Assembly: GCA_025345505.1 (NCBI GenBank)
Contig: JANVCC010000030.1
Location: 1,366,054-1,430,053 of the forward strand
Reading direction: 5' to 3'
Source: Todiramphus chloris collaris
Lineage: Eukaryota; Chordata; Aves; Coraciiformes; Alcedinidae
Length of the DNA stretch: 64,000 nt
Shown: positions 12,440 through 26,095 of the stretch, in pieces
How the letters are laid out: the number at the start of each line of letters is the position of its first letter
Numbering within the stretch: position 1 is the stretch's first letter
Notes under the pieces: model-generated
What the model saw: the letters and a program-made list of their open reading frames with translations, nothing else
What the model was told of the DNA's origin: nothing
Databases searched by the model: none
Position numbers and translations under genes: made by a program

Positions 12440-12853
12440 ATGACTGGAAATTCTCTTATGAGGTAAGGCTGAGAGACCTGGGTCTGTTTACCCTGGAGAA
12501 GACTGAGAGGGCATCTGATCAATACGTAAAGAGAACATGTCAAGAGGATGGGGACAGACTCTTTCCAGTGCTTCCCAACAACAGGACAAAGGGCAATGGG
12601 CACAAACTAGAACCCAAGACATTCCATCTGAACATGAGGAAAAACTTTTTTACTGTGAGGGTGCCAGTGCCTGGAACAGGCTACTCAGAGAAGCTGTGGA
12701 GTCTCCTTCTCTGGAGACTTCCAAAACCTTCCTGGTCATGATCCTGTGCAACCTGGCCCAGGTGATCCTGCTGTGTCAGGGTGGGCTGGACTAGATGATC
12801 TCCAGAATCCCCTTCCAACCCCTACCATTCTATGTATGATTCTATGATTCTGT
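12440..12853 (+). mobile_element. CR1 LINE 3' fragment (plus orientation)
   Basis: This is a 5'-truncated CR1 copy. On the plus strand it shows the ORF2 C-terminal region: a [12 protein letters not shown] segment near 12456-12485, [12 protein letters not shown] near 12582-12617 and [11 protein letters not shown] near 12631-12663. A short 3' UTR follows (GGACTAGATGATCTCC, then CTTCCAACCCC), then the CR1 tail with ATTCTATG and ATTCTGTG repeats at 12828-12853. The reading frame is interrupted, so no protein is made. Truncation at the 5' end and absence of a poly-A tail are typical of CR1. It meets a second CR1 tail to tail after a 34-bp gap. Confidence 0.92.
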
Positions 12854-12887
12854 GAAATGCAGTCGCAGGGAACATATGCCTCTAATT

Positions 12888-13672
12888 CATAGAATCATAG
12901 GATGGCTAAGGCTGGAAGGGACCTCTGAAGGTCATCTAGTCCAGCCCCCTGCAGTGAGCAGGGATACCCTCAACTAGACCAGGCTGCTCAGAGCCTTGTC
13001 CAACCTCACCTTGAATATCTCCAGGGATGGGGCCTCAACCACCTCCTTGGGAAGCCTATTCCACTGTTCTACCACCCTCAATGTAAAGAGCTTCTTCCTG
13101 AGATCTAATTGAAATCTACTCTTCTCTAATTCAAACCCACTACCCCTCATCCTTTCACTACAGGCCCTCGTAAACAGCCCCTCTCCAGCCTTCCTGTAGC
13201 CCCCTTCAGGTACTGGAAGGTCACTAGTAGGTCTCCCCGAAGTCTTCTCTTCCCCAGGCTGAACAACCCCAGCTCCCTCAGCCTATCCTCATAGGAAGGG
13301 TGTTCCACCCCTCTGATCATCTTTGTGGCCTCCTCTGGACCTGCTCCACCAGGTCTGTGTCTTTCCTGTGTCGAGGGCTCCAGAGCTGGACGCAGTACTC
13401 TAGGTGAGGTCTCACCAGAGTAGAGGGGCAGAATCACCTCCCTTGATCTGCTGGCCACACTTCTCTTGATGCAGCCCAGGATGCAATTGTCCCAGCTTCT
13501 CATCCACCAACACCCCCAAGTCCTTTTCCGCAGAGCTGCTTTCCAGGACCTCATCTCCCAGCCTGTAGTGATAGTGAGAGCTTTTCCGACCCAGGTGCAG
13601 GACCCTGCACTTAGTCCTGTTGAACCTCATGAGGTTCACCTGGGCCCACCTCTCCAGCTTATCTGGGTCCCA
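12888..13672 (-). mobile_element. CR1 LINE 3' fragment with reverse-transcriptase C-terminal remnants (minus orientation)
   Basis: The copy begins at its 3' tail (CATAGAATCATAGG at 12888-12901) and runs leftward-sense to about 13672. Minus-strand translation gives CR1 ORF2 C-terminal signatures in two frames: AEKDLGVLVDEKL near 13530-13490 and [17 protein letters not shown] near 13470-13415, then YEDRLRELGLFSLGKRRL further on. The frames at 13639-13412 and 13554-13147 overlap, showing at least one frameshift. At about 785 bp it is the longest CR1 copy in the window. The 5' end is truncated within ORF2. It is non-functional. Confidence 0.94.
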
Positions 13673-16600
13673 AATTCTTCACCTCCCTACTATGAGCTTA
13701 TTATTTCAGCATCTCTCCCCTTTGAGATTTCTTCTTATCATGTAAAATAAATAATGTTTTTTCAGTTCTGCACAGCACAAACCTCCACCGCCCCACCACT
13801 GCCCTGGAACACTCACTTTGGAAGCAAAGCAAAACCCACAGGACACAGTCAAATGTTGAAGCCCAGTCAGCAAAGGGAGTACAGGATTTTGGAGGCACAT
13901 GGGCAAAATGGTGATTGTCACCAGTCCAACTGAGGCCATGGGCTTTTGCAAGGGACAATCCAGGAGCTGAAATGAGGGTGATGCTCTTTGCCTGGCCATC
14001 CAAGGCAGGCTGATGGCAGCCCATGAAAGCCCACACTGCTTAAATGAGTCTTCAAGGGTTGTGCTGGAGTGTGTGCATTCCTCAGTGTCGGGTGAAGCCA
14101 CAGGCATTTGGCAGCATGGCTGAAGCCACATACGGTCCCTCCACGAATAGTGGTGGCAATTTCAGGGAGCAAAATAATGTCCTGGCACTGCCAAAAGCCA
14201 CAGCAATTATCAACAGTGCTAGTAATCAAGTAAAAGCACTTTTCCACAGCTGAATGACCAGATTGTCAAGCATGCAAAGAGTAGTAGCTAAAATTGATTG
14301 CAGATCACATGGATAATATCTAGCAGAATTACGTTATTGTATTAAAACAGTAATGCATAATGTATGGCCATGCATCTCTGCAATAAACAGTTTACATTTA
14401 ATTTAGAAATCTCTGAGTCATTAGAAAAGTTCTCTCATTATGTTGCAGAGACCTTTGCAGAGTCAGCAATAACAGAGTATTTAAAAAAACCCCAATGTTA
14501 ATGATGAAGGGAATCAGACAGATGCGAAATACCTGAGCTGGGAGCAGGAGCTGAGTGCTGAGTGCCAGCCTGCCCTGCATGTCATCCTGCACGGGACGGC
14601 TCACCCATGGGGACCCAATCACCCTGCCATCAGCACCCAAGCTGGGCTGCTGCACCAGGACACTCCATGGACTGCCAGGTAAGAGAGAAAGAGGCAAGTT
14701 TCTAGGGCAGTTTAGCCAATCCAACTTTTAAATCACCTTAAAGGGTTGCCTTTGTTTCTCCACTGCCTGCAGAGAGGACCACGAGTGGGAAAGCTCCTGG
14801 AGCTGGTACATGGGAGGCAGGAACACCCCATGGGCACCAGGAGCTATGCAGAAAGTGGAGGCCCATGTGCTGCACTGAAGGCATATTGTTTTGCAACAGA
14901 CTTGTAGCAGCAGAGGAAAAATCAGCATGTCTGATCCCAAAGCTCTTCCGTTTGTTTAACTTCCATGAAAGTCAATTCCCTGTGCTGGATACCTTGCAAC
15001 TGGAGGAAATTGCCAACTAGGTGGAGAGCTGCACCCAATGTGCATCCAGAATGGTTCCCATTGGCGCTTGCTGTGAGTTTTGGGCCAGCACACAGACATG
15101 TCTATAGTCACTGCTTTTTACAGGAGGAAGATTCACTCCATTCTGCTTAGAAGTCACTTTCCTCCATGTGTTAGCTAATCTCTCCTTGCCAGTGTACAAT
15201 AGCCCTTTGCATCTCCCAGAGGACTTTTTCCTTCAGTAGCTTTCCACGGCTCCAACATGGGCACCAACACCACCAAGGGAGTAGCCAAATGGATCTTATT
15301 GTTTGTGTCCTTCCTCCAAGCCTGTCGTGCTGACAGCAGCTCATGTAGTCACTTGCTCAGCAGGGTGGATCAGCTGGACATGACAGCAAACTTGTCTAAA
15401 ACATGGAGCTCGGTGGTCAGTTCAACATGAAAACCACTATCAGCTGGGGACCCAGGTCTGAATGGCCTGCACAATACTTTTGTCATCTGAAAATGGGATA
15501 ATCAAAATGATGCTTGCAGGCAGAGCTGCAGAACGCGGTCCAGCAGTGCTGCAGAGCGCTCAGTGGACCCGCAGCAAACCACAGCTCCCTGAAATGAGTG
15601 TGCATTGCCAGAGTCAGCAAAAGCAGCCAACAGTCATGAGCTTTGTTGTTTCTTATAGTTGTATACACTTTAAACTGACCTCTTTTTTTTAATTCCCCCA
15701 AGAACGGAGAATCCTTGAATTTTACCTTCCTCTCCATGGACAAGGAAGGATTTGGAAGCTTTAGGATAATGAAAGCACTGGGAAAAGAAACATGATGGAG
15801 TTTTCAGGTACTGTGCAGCATTGCATGATGTCGATTCAGAGATACAAGTGCTTTTTTTAGCTTCAAAGCTACTCTGCCCTGGGACCTCTTCCTCCACCAT
15901 TTCTGCTTCCACCTGCCTAGAAGGGCTCATACTGCACCCCTCTCTGCAGAGACACTTACTGTCCATCAGAGTGCCTCCCACAGCACAAAAGAGGCTTTTT
16001 CATTACGAGTATGAGGAAACGGAGACCTTTGCCATTATTTAAGAATTAGCAGATGTAATATTTGTTGTTCTCAGATTCTTGTCAAACAGCCTGTGCAGCC
16101 TTCCATAGAAAGACAAAAAAGTTCATCAATATTAAGCACCGCCACAGCATGCTATTAACTCCTCCCTGAGAGGGGGTTTTACCAAAGCTGAATTACAGGA
16201 AAAACCTGCAGAAATGATAGCAATTCCAGATCTCAGTGGATATTACTGGGAAACAGAGTGGCTGTATGGACTTCCCACCTACCACTGGTTACTAGCAACA
16301 CAACACACTTCACTCCTGAGATGTACACTTGGCTTTGAGTTAAAAATAAATAAAGGAAGGAAATAAAATCATAGTGATAAGTTGTGCATAGCTGATAGTC
16401 ACACTTGCTGACTTAGCAAGAGAGGCAAAGTGTCAGGGTCGCTCCAGTTCAGCCCCTTGGCAAGGGTCTGTGTCTTTGCCCCCTCCTCCTGGAAGATGTT
16501 GTGTAGTGAGACAAGGGACAAAATACAACAGGGAGTAAGAGTAAAGCAAAGCACGATTCAGATAAAGACCAATAAAATGTATCTCTGGTGTACAAGGCCT

Positions 16601-19600
16601 GTAGGGAGCTCCTATGCATGGTGCCAAAGCCTCCAGTTAAATGCCTTAGCTGGAAGATGGGGATGATGATCCTTTGCTCCTCCGTTTTTGAGATAAATGA
16701 AGGCTGCCCACAACACGCCTGCCCTCAGTGAGTAAATGGCTTCACTCTACCAGCCACTCACTGAGGGTTTGCAGCCTGGGCCTGAGCACATTGCCGTTAT
16801 TAATTATACCACAATCAGCATGGTACATGAGTCAGAGGGAATCTTTGGCCATGGCAGAAAAGACAGTAAATGAGTCCAGCAACAAGGCTCCCTCTCCCAC
16901 CTGGGAGATCACCTCAGTGGTCCCAGTGGTCCCGTTAGTTCCACCATCAATGCAGAGACAGCTAATTTGTCACTAATTTGGGCAACAGAAGTGTGAAGGT
17001 TGGGTACCCTCCTGAATCAGCGGGGCAGGAGTGCTGTGGGGAGGGGCTGTGCAAAGGGAGGGGATGGAGAAGAGAAAGGAGACATCAGCGTGTGTGCAGT
17101 CTGTCTGTGTGTGGCAGGCGGTCCAGGCACCACCTCAGTCCCTGCTTTATTTATTCTGTGAAATATAAAACCACATGGAAGATGTTTGAGGTTATCTGAA
17201 TGTTGAAATAACTTCATCTCTCCTAAACAAATGATCTACTTTTGACTCATTTCTAAGAAACATGGGCTTTGATGACCAAGATTGCTTTACAGTCATCAGC
17301 GAATTTTAAATTATAAACCAAGAGGACACAATTTTCAGTGAAAGATGCCTTCTGTGCATTTTGTGGGTTTGATTTATCAGCGGGAAGATGATACTGAAAT
17401 ATTTGAGTCCACAACAATTAATGATGATATTCTGGGGTTTATAGCTGTGTCACAGTTCCCTTGGTTTTGGCACTGTTAACAAACACAAAGGTTGTGTATC
17501 TTTACACCCAGTAACTGCCTCCACACTCATGCTAACTTTACGGAGATTCACTGTTTTTCAAGACTCACAAAAGGCCTTGACCTATAAAATTCAATTTCAA
17601 ATGGTAAAAATCCCCTGGCCACCATAGGTGCTGGTGACAAACTAATGTGTTATGTTCCTTAACGGTCTGTTTTGAGTACTGGCTTGACCTGTAAGTGTTC
17701 TAGATACAGCCTGACTAAAACAGGTTTTATTATTTTCCATTAGTGCCTGCCACAAGAAGATCAACTGGCAGTCCACAGGGGAAATAAAAGTATTTTCCTC
17801 CTCTAGATAGCATCTGCTGCAAATGTAAACGGACCCTTTCCCAGCCCTCTCCTTCCTTCAGTTTCCTTCCAGCCCTCTGACGTGATCAGATTTCCCAAGA
17901 TTTGTGCTTTGATTGCAAGCCCCAAGGCAGGCCGAGGACGGGAGATTGCTCCCTGGCCCTGCAGGACCTGATACTGTGGTTGACTGATGTTCCATCAAAC
18001 CCCTGGTCCAGAAGCTGATCGAGGAGATGCACTATCATCATGTTGAACTGCGGCAGCACAGGAGGAGTGTGGCCAAGCAGCACTTCCCATATTTGCAGTT
18101 GGACTCACTGAGATTAGGAACTTTCTTTTTTCCCCTACACTATGCATGCTCATGCTGCTGCGCAGATTCATGTGCCCAAAGGACGTCCATTCCAATTTCA
18201 GGCAGATGCTTGTGTGCTTTTGGGTGAGTGGCTTCATTCAGGCACGACGGGACAGGGCTGCTGACATGCCTTTCCCTGATTCATCAGCATCCAGGCATCG
18301 CAGCCACACAGGGTACTGGGGAGACACCCGGCAGCTCCAGCCTGACCCTGCATGGTGCTGCCTCCCTGTCCCATGAGGAGCACATGTCCCTTGGACTCTG
18401 CTTCCACCCAGCTTTTCCTGCCCCTCCACAAAGCTTCCCAGCAGCGCCCATCAAGCTTATTTGCCCTCCTTTCATTTCCCAAAACTTCTTTTCCTTTTTA
18501 AGGCAAATTATTCAGTTAAAAAAATCACACAGCATTAAAACCTGTCTCACGTCGTCTTGTCTCAGTAAAACAATGACATTTTCCCCTCTCTGATGCTCAG
18601 ATCTAGCTCTGCAGGAAATTTTACTACCATGACTCTTTCATCTCTCTCCTGGTTTGAAGATAAATGATCCTTGGACTCTTCTGGACCTGCATAAATCACA
18701 AAAGCAATCTACTAAGAGAGCTGCCTGTGGCACCGACTTCAGCTGGAATTGAAAAGGACAGTCAAAAATATCCATAGTGCTTACACAAGGAGTAACGGAG
18801 ATGGGGTAATCCAGCACCTTCTCCTTTCGTCAAGCAGGACCACAGCATGGAGGACAACAGTGGGATCATGCCACTGGGGGGATGATAGCCACAGAGAGGT
18901 GTCACCTTGGGGGACTTAAGTCTGGGGGTTAGGAGAGGTATCTTGCCTTCTATTACAAACCAATTTCAGCCGTTGCTGAGGTTTTATATGCAGGATGCAG
19001 AAACTCGAATGGTTGCTGCTCTGTCAGTCTCAGCATTATCTTTTCTGCTCTCAGAAACTCCCCCTGAGGGTCTGATGTGATGGAGATGACAACCAAAGCA
19101 CCAGAAACTTGTCTCGGGAGTGGGGTGACAGCCTCCAGGCAAGACTTCTCCTACTTGGATATTCCATGAGAAACCACAGGGGAAGAAGAGAAGTACATCA
19201 CCTGGGGAAAAGTGGGTGGTTAATATTGCATCTTGTTTGCGGATGATGTGGCCAAACTGGATCAGGGAGCATGTAGGGAAAATATCCTGTGCCCTGAGCT
19301 TGCTTGAGGGATGGCTATGGGGTGGATGATGGTGGCTAGCTCACAAGCTGACAGAACAAACATGGCTTCAGCTGCAAATGGAGTAAAGCAAATCCTCTGC
19401 TGCATGAAGGTTTGGGTGCTGTGAATGTGGTCCTTGTCCCCAGGAACAGCTGCAGAGAACACTTCTCCAGCACCACTAATGCAGCAAGCAACTGCTCCTG
19501 GGTGACTTGTGCTTTTCTGTGGGTGGGAGTGTGGGCTGCAGAGCTATTTTTGTGTCTCCCCTCGCTTTCACCCAATTACAACCGGATACCGCAAGCCCCA

Positions 19601-22600
19601 TAGGCCCTGAGCAGAGTGTGCAGCATCGCTAATGTAAAGCACTGTGTGCTTGCAGGCAAGGAGATTGGGTTTCTCACTGGTTTTTTTTTTTTTTCCTTAA
19701 GCAAATTTTTAAAGCCCTATTTGCCAATTAGTTGTGTTGCTCATCGCTCCTTGTAATTTGGGAACATCTGCTGAGATCATTCATGCAGTGTGACTCCCCA
19801 TTAACAAAGGCGCTAGCTTGAAACTGGATTTAACACAGACCCCCATGACACTCCATTCCTTCCAGTCTGATACAGCATTTCATGAGCTCCTTTCCAGTCA
19901 TAAGACTCACAGACACGGCAAAATCATTTCAGTGCACACACATATCCAGCTATTAAAATAGCTTTTTACAATAAATCACCACTACCCAGTACAGTGACCA
20001 CTCTACTGATGAGTTAGCAAGCACCCTTGGTCGTGTAGCAAGCAGCATGTGTGATGGCCAGGATGTGAGGAGACATAGCATAAAACATTAGGAATGATGC
20101 CCTCTATTCTTCCTCCACCTCATGTCATGTGCATGGACATCCCTCACTTTCCCATTGACTTTATTCATCTCTGACCACCTTCATTTAAGAGGCAGAGAAA
20201 CAGGAGGTGTTAGATGTCATGAAAGCTGGGTTTTTTTGAATAATGCTTTTTTTTTCATCATGGAACTGCAAACAGAAGCAGCGTCTCTCTCTGAGCTCTA
20301 AGCCCTTCTCCTGAGATAATGAATCCAATAACTCAAGTGTTCTCTGCTTACATTTAAGGAATCCCATACAAGGATATCTTTGCTGAAGCTTGTGAAAATC
20401 AGGCCTGATTTTCACAGCTGCTTGATTTTTCCTCTTCTCTTTTCTGACTTGGAAAAACTTGGAACTATTTAAGCGGCATTTCCACATTTGGAATTACTGC
20501 TCTGATTTCGATTTCTTTCATCCTTTTATTTGGATGCAGCCAAATAACGACCTCTTGCAACAGTGTATTTGTGCAAAATGACCAAGGGATGTCAGCCTGG
20601 AACAAAACCTCACGAGCAGGAGTACAGTCAGAGAAAATGGCGTGAAAAGCAGTGGATGGAAAGACAGGAGGAGGAGGGTTGAACAACTCCCCTCCAGTGG
20701 GGACCTACTCAAAATAAAACCTATGGGAGTCAAAGGACACTTTCTTGGACTCCTGTATGTGACATGTTTGTTGAATGCTGCATAAAAATATGTAATTATT
20801 TTTGTGCTGGTGCTGTGGAAATTTAGAGCAAGCTCTCATCTGTTGTAAATCAGTGGATTTGGTAAGATCTGCCCTCTGTGAAGTGGATTGAGCTTCTCTG
20901 GCAGAATATGATAAATCTACCAGTTCATGCCCACAGATGAAAGATAAATATGTTGCACACAAGCAGCATGTAAGACACACACAGCACATCCCGCCTTGTC
21001 TGTGCATTCTGCAGGGCAAGGATGTACAAGGGTCTTTGAAGCCTTTGGTGACTTCGTTTGCACAGTATGAAATCTTTAGCTTCTGAAAAAAAAGCACAAT
21101 GCAATGCAGAAGAGTGAGCTGCAAGCTGGCATAATGAGCCAGAAGCTACAGCCCATATTCTGACATCAAATTTCACTCAGAACAGGAGAAAAAAGGGAAA
21201 GTCAAAGTCTTCCATGAGCTCCTCATAGTGGCTGGACCACTGATCTGGTTCAGTGAGAGCAGTTCATGAGGTGCAGCAAGAGGGGCCAGTGGGGCAGGGA
21301 TGTTAACCTGGAGCTGGAGATCAGTCGTGTGCCTAGAACTTTTCAATAAACAAAGTGTGTTGATTTGGCAGAAAGTTCCTTTTTCTTCGGGTGATTTTCA
21401 ATAAGAAAAATACCACTGGGCTTCAAGGCTTACTGAACTGAACATGGGCTGAGTGCTGGTAGTGTCCAGCAAGCGGTCCCAGAAGGCTTAGCTAGCAGTT
21501 AACACCAGCTTTCTTGCTCAGACGGTTAGGAAGGTGTTTTCAGAGCTGGAGGACTACAGACCCAGACTTCATCCCACACTCACTTGTGTATTTGTGATTT
21601 ATCAAACAAATCTCTGTGGGCTCTAGGGTACAGTTTTATTAAAATGTCCTTTTTCCCTAAGTCAAAAGGATGGTTACAAAACATACTGAAATTTGTTTTT
21701 CACTCTTTAGGGCTTCCAGAACTTTGTGCTCATCTATCTTACGTTATTTTTCTTGCTATTTGTGGTTTTGAGGTTGTGGCTCCAGAAATGTTAACTCTTC
21801 AAGTGAAGTTCAGAGCCAAAACCAAATTCTTCTTGGAGGAACAACTGACATTTCTACTGGTGCCTCACAGCTGAAAAAGATGGAAATTAATACATGGTAA
21901 TTTGATCCAAAGGTACCTCAGTGAAGTTATGTACTCATGGAAAATGCTGTATGGTAGTGTTGGGTGGGTAGTGCAAACAAACATAAACTTTCCCACAAAT
22001 ATTTGCTCATCTTAAATTCATCTCTTTGGCTCTGCTCATGGCTCACTGGAGTTTATTTTCCACAAATATTCTAACAAGAGCTTGCTGGCAAGAATACACA
22101 TAGAAACTGCTCAAGGTAATATCTGATGAAACTATTTTTGAAGGCCTGTTTTAAGGCCAGCAATCCTAAGCCCTTGCTATTTTCATGCCTTTGGACTTAC
22201 CAGCCCTGAGGAAAGGGCAGCATTCTCCTCGGAGGAGGCCAGGCATGGGGATGTGGCTCTGAGTTATGAGTCAGATCCTCATTCCCCCTCTGCTCTGGGG
22301 AAGATGTTGATTAACCAGTGACAGCTGGAGAACTGAGATTGCATTTCCGCGGCCAGAGGAAAAAGACTCTAGAAATGCTCTTCCCTGCCTTTGTGTTGTG
22401 TGAAGGCAGAAGAACCAAGGATCTCCCCTCCTCCCCTTTTCCTTGGATGCAGATGACAGCTCAGTGCTGAAGTCCCAGGCTGTACTGCAACCACAGGATG
22501 CAGACAGGGTCATGAACGTGCAGGGTGTATGGCCTGGTTGCACCCCAATTTTGCCATCCCTGGTTTTGGCAGGAAGACAGGAGTGCACAGTCTGTCAGGG

Positions 22601-23111
22601 AGCTCCCCTTCCTTTCCCTGCCCTTCCCTGGACATTTAGGACACCAAGATTCTGCAGGAACAGGCTGCAATGCAACTTCTCCACACAGTTTACATGTAGC
22701 TTGAGCAAACAAAAATAACAGCATTATTTTAAGTTCACAAACTAGTCTTCATATTCCTTGCAGCAACCACAAGGAAGCTGAAGTCAGACTTGCAATGTGA
22801 ACTCAAGACTGGGGGCATCTTCTCTTTTTGGTGCTTGAGCAATAGCACAGATCCCCAGGGGACCCCCACAGCTTAAATTGTACTGCGAAAACTGGGCTGC
22901 TGGGGCTGCCTCTTCCAGCTCACTGCAGAGCCTGACAACTTCAACTCTGGCTTCATTCTGATTCAGAAGAAAATTTCTGAAACTCTCCTCAAAGCCAAAA
23001 GGACAACCAGTCTGGATAGATCAAAGCATTTTATTTTTATTGAGACTCCTTTATTTTCTATTATTAGAATAGAAAAATAAACAGTAAAACTGGAAAGACA
23101 TTCCAGAGCAG
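13673..23111. other. Unannotated unique sequence
   Basis: About 9.4 kb without a supportable gene. Open frames reach about 140 codons (for example minus strand 13706-14131 and 20705-21124), overlap other frames and resemble no family I know. It contains an ATGCATAATGTAT motif at 14353, a 14-bp T run at 19681-19694 and short AT-rich patches. No CR1 or LTR fragment is recognised. Confidence 0.6.
14353..14365. promoter_or_regulatory. Near-palindromic POU-dimer-like site
   Basis: ATGCATAATGTAT differs by one base from the palindromic ATGCATAATGCAT at 3406-3418 and lies in an AT-rich island (14280-14410). It is a motif match only. Confidence 0.2.
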
Positions 23112-24299
23112 AGAAAAAAAAAAAATCTTGGTGTTTGCTGTTTTTTTTTTTTTTTTTAATCTGGTTACCCTTTGGGGAACATGCATGATTTTGAAAGCTT
23201 TATGAGGCAAGTAGGTATTTCATTTGCAAAGAGTTTCAAACTTAACTTATCAGTTCTATTAATAGTACTTAGCACTTATTTAGGTATGTTAACCAGAGTT
23301 TCTCAAAGCATATCATTAGCCCTGTTCTAGATTGATCTATCTAAAGCTGAGCTGGAAAGTTTTTCATTTTGCTTCTAAACCACCATTGCCAAAAGGCCGC
23401 TGTCAGTTACACTTGTACAGTAAGGAAACTAAACAATTTCTCATGACATATGTTAAAACTGGGCAGCATTAACTGGTTACAGTCCCCCAGGCAGCACAGA
23501 GCACTGTGCCAGGAATCAAGAGATTATTCTCTGCCACCACCTTCCTATGGGGCTTCTCATTGCATCTCTTTTTCCTCCTCCTTTAGGCTGCTGAGTGAGA
23601 CTGGAAATTCTCTGGAAAAAGCACGATGGCCTCCCACTGCCACTGCTACAGGGTAGAAGAGCCATGCCAAGCATTCTGGAACCAGAGATGTGACAAGATG
23701 GAAGCAAAAATCACGAGTGTTTTTGTGGAAACGCTGCTTGAAAGCATTTTAACAACTCTTTTTGGTTTTAACATGTTTTTAAAAAATTAAACAGCACAAA
23801 AATTACTCATTGGACTTACAGAAAAGAATGACTCTAGCAAAACACGATCACAAGCAGTTGTGGTATTAGCAACCACCCCTTCAACATTACAACTACGTCG
23901 GCATTGAATGAGGGAGGCAGAAGGGTATGTGTTTGTAAAGGAAACCAATTTTTCGTAGGTTACTCCCTCCACAGTGGGAGACCACAGATTGAGAAGAGCT
24001 GACGATCCTTCCGGTAGCAATAATGCAATTACACTATTCATAGCCAGAGAGAAAAACACCGGCTGAATTTCTTTGCATCATAGTCTGGTAACCTCGGAAT
24101 TAACCTTGCTGGACGCAGATCTGTTGACTTTTACCATGCTTCTCCAATTAACTATTGAAGTCTGAGACAGAAATAGCTCCCCACAGCTGTCGTGAATTGA
24201 TATGTTCCCTGATGGTGCTTGGCGCTGCCTGCAGAAAAAAGAAAAAAAATCTTATTTTATTCTTTGCCGTGAAGTTAACCTTTTTTTTTTTTTTTTTTT
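23112..24299. repeat. Region bounded by A/T homopolymer runs
   Basis: An A run near 23112-23125 is followed by a 17-bp T run at 23141-23157, and a 19-bp T run lies at 24281-24299. Between them is unremarkable unique sequence. The runs could be remnants of retroposed tails but no attached element is recognised. Confidence 0.7.
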
Positions 24300-26022
24300 A
24301 AACTATTTTTAATATTCTTTCACTGCAAACTGATGACATTAGACTGCTCTGCTGTGCTTTGCTTGGAATGGAAGGCAGACACGCTACTTGAGTATGGTCC
24401 ATAATGGTAACTTCATACCTGATATTTTTGTTTTAGAAAAAGGAAGGGTGGAGGGCGCTCGCAGGGCTGCACAGCTGTAAGTGCAGCAAGTTACACTGGA
24501 CCATGCATTGCACTTCATACACTAACAGGGAGCTACAGACCCTTAGATGTCCCCTGCCCAGCTGCTAAAGGATAGACCCATGCGAGGCCAACACCCTGAA
24601 GACACCAGCTCACAGGGCTTGGTTTTAGTGCGTGCTTGGAACGGAAATCCCCAAATCTGCAAACAGCGGAAAAACAGCAAAATCCTCAAATCTGCAAAGC
24701 CATCTTTGCAATCTGGGGTTGTAAGTACATACCAAACCAGTGTAGATCTTTAGAAACACATTAAGTGAGGTCCCTTTCATCTTTCCCACACCTGTTTAGG
24801 GCTCCTGCTCCTGACAGCTGGCCTCATGGCTGAAGGACTTCTAAGCACTGGTTGAATGTCACATCTGCAAAGTAAAGATTTCATACAACTCTTTGAGTCG
24901 CGGTTGAAAAATTTAATTACCAACAGTCAGATTACATCTTTGGGACATAAAGCATGATTACAGAAAACAAAGCATGGGAAGATGTTTAAAGTGAGCACAG
25001 TGACAGCAAAAAGCACAAGTACTGCCGACTTGGTGGCAGAAACATTTCTATGGTAGAGATGAAGCAGCCCAGCTGCCAGGATCACCTGCACTGCCCTCAG
25101 CAGTGAGACATCCAGCCACAAGGAATTTGCCTTTAGACTTCTTGGGCTATGAAACACCCAAACCTGACTATTCATGAGGCCAACCAGAACTAGTGGCACT
25201 TTGGGAAGCCTATCACTGCAGGGAACCTCCCCCATGCCAAATCCACATACCTTACGCATACATCTGTCCTGCAGCTGTCTGCAGGCTGCCTGCCCCCAGG
25301 GTGTCAGCCACTGGGCACATGGCAGCTTTTCCAAACAGCACAAGCCCACCCACAGTCCTCCACCCGCAGATGGGCTGGTGTGTAATACTGATGGGGCTTG
25401 GTTATCTTCCATAATCTCCAATGTTGCCTTGATTCAGAACACATGAAAGTATTGAGTATCTCCAAAAGCTTCAAATGACGTGTTTTCTCATCATACGCCC
25501 CCCACTCTGTGCATTACTCTCTTGTTTGCCTTACCTTGCCCTGCATCTAGAGGAGCAATTACAAGTAGCACCATCGGCAGACAAGCAAGGTCTAAACCAC
25601 AAGGAAGGATCTGAGTCATCTCCCAGAGAGAATATTTTAGCCATACATCATTGTTTGTTTTCAGGCAAAACAGTACAATTATGCAACATAAATTCTTTTA
25701 AAGCATTTGGGACTTCAGTTCAATTTAAAATCCTTTAGGTTTTATGGCCAGAATGAGTGATTACTAAGTGTAGGCATACAAATGAAGACTTGGGAAGAAG
25801 CATGTGGGGAGGATTAAAGGGCATGTGGAGCCTCATGCACATGCTGGGCAAGCTCCGTCCAGGCTGTAGCAGAGGATGGGAAATCTGAAGAGCCCAAGTC
25901 AAAAGGTGGGTTATGATATTTATGCCTCCAGAGCATGGTTTTCCTCTCCCAGTGTGGTGAGTGTTTTCTGTTAGCACAAAGCCTGACTGCAATCTCCTGC
26001 AAGTGCATTTCCACAGCCTTCA
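24300..26022. other. Unannotated unique sequence
   Basis: No gene is supported. A 164-codon minus-strand open frame (25421-24927) has a hydrophobic C-terminal third but no recognisable domain, and it overlaps open frames on the plus strand, so I treat it as chance. Confidence 0.6.
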
Positions 26023-26095
26023 GTAAAGTTGGGTGACTTTGCCTAGATTAACTCCTGATTTATGCTGGTTTAAATGGCGATGAAAAGCTGATCTA
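26023..26095. repeat. Degenerate old palindromic (MITE-like) repeat arm
   Basis: TTAACTCCTGATTTATGCTG at 26048-26067, followed by GGTTTAAATG, corresponds to the inner arm of the old amniote palindrome (ACTCCTGATTTACACCAGTGTAAATG-like). It is one diverged half only. Confidence 0.45.

Noticed and set aside
24927-25421. 164-codon minus-strand frame with a hydrophobic C-terminus
   Set aside because: No recognisable domain, overlapping plus-strand open frames, and no promoter or splice context.
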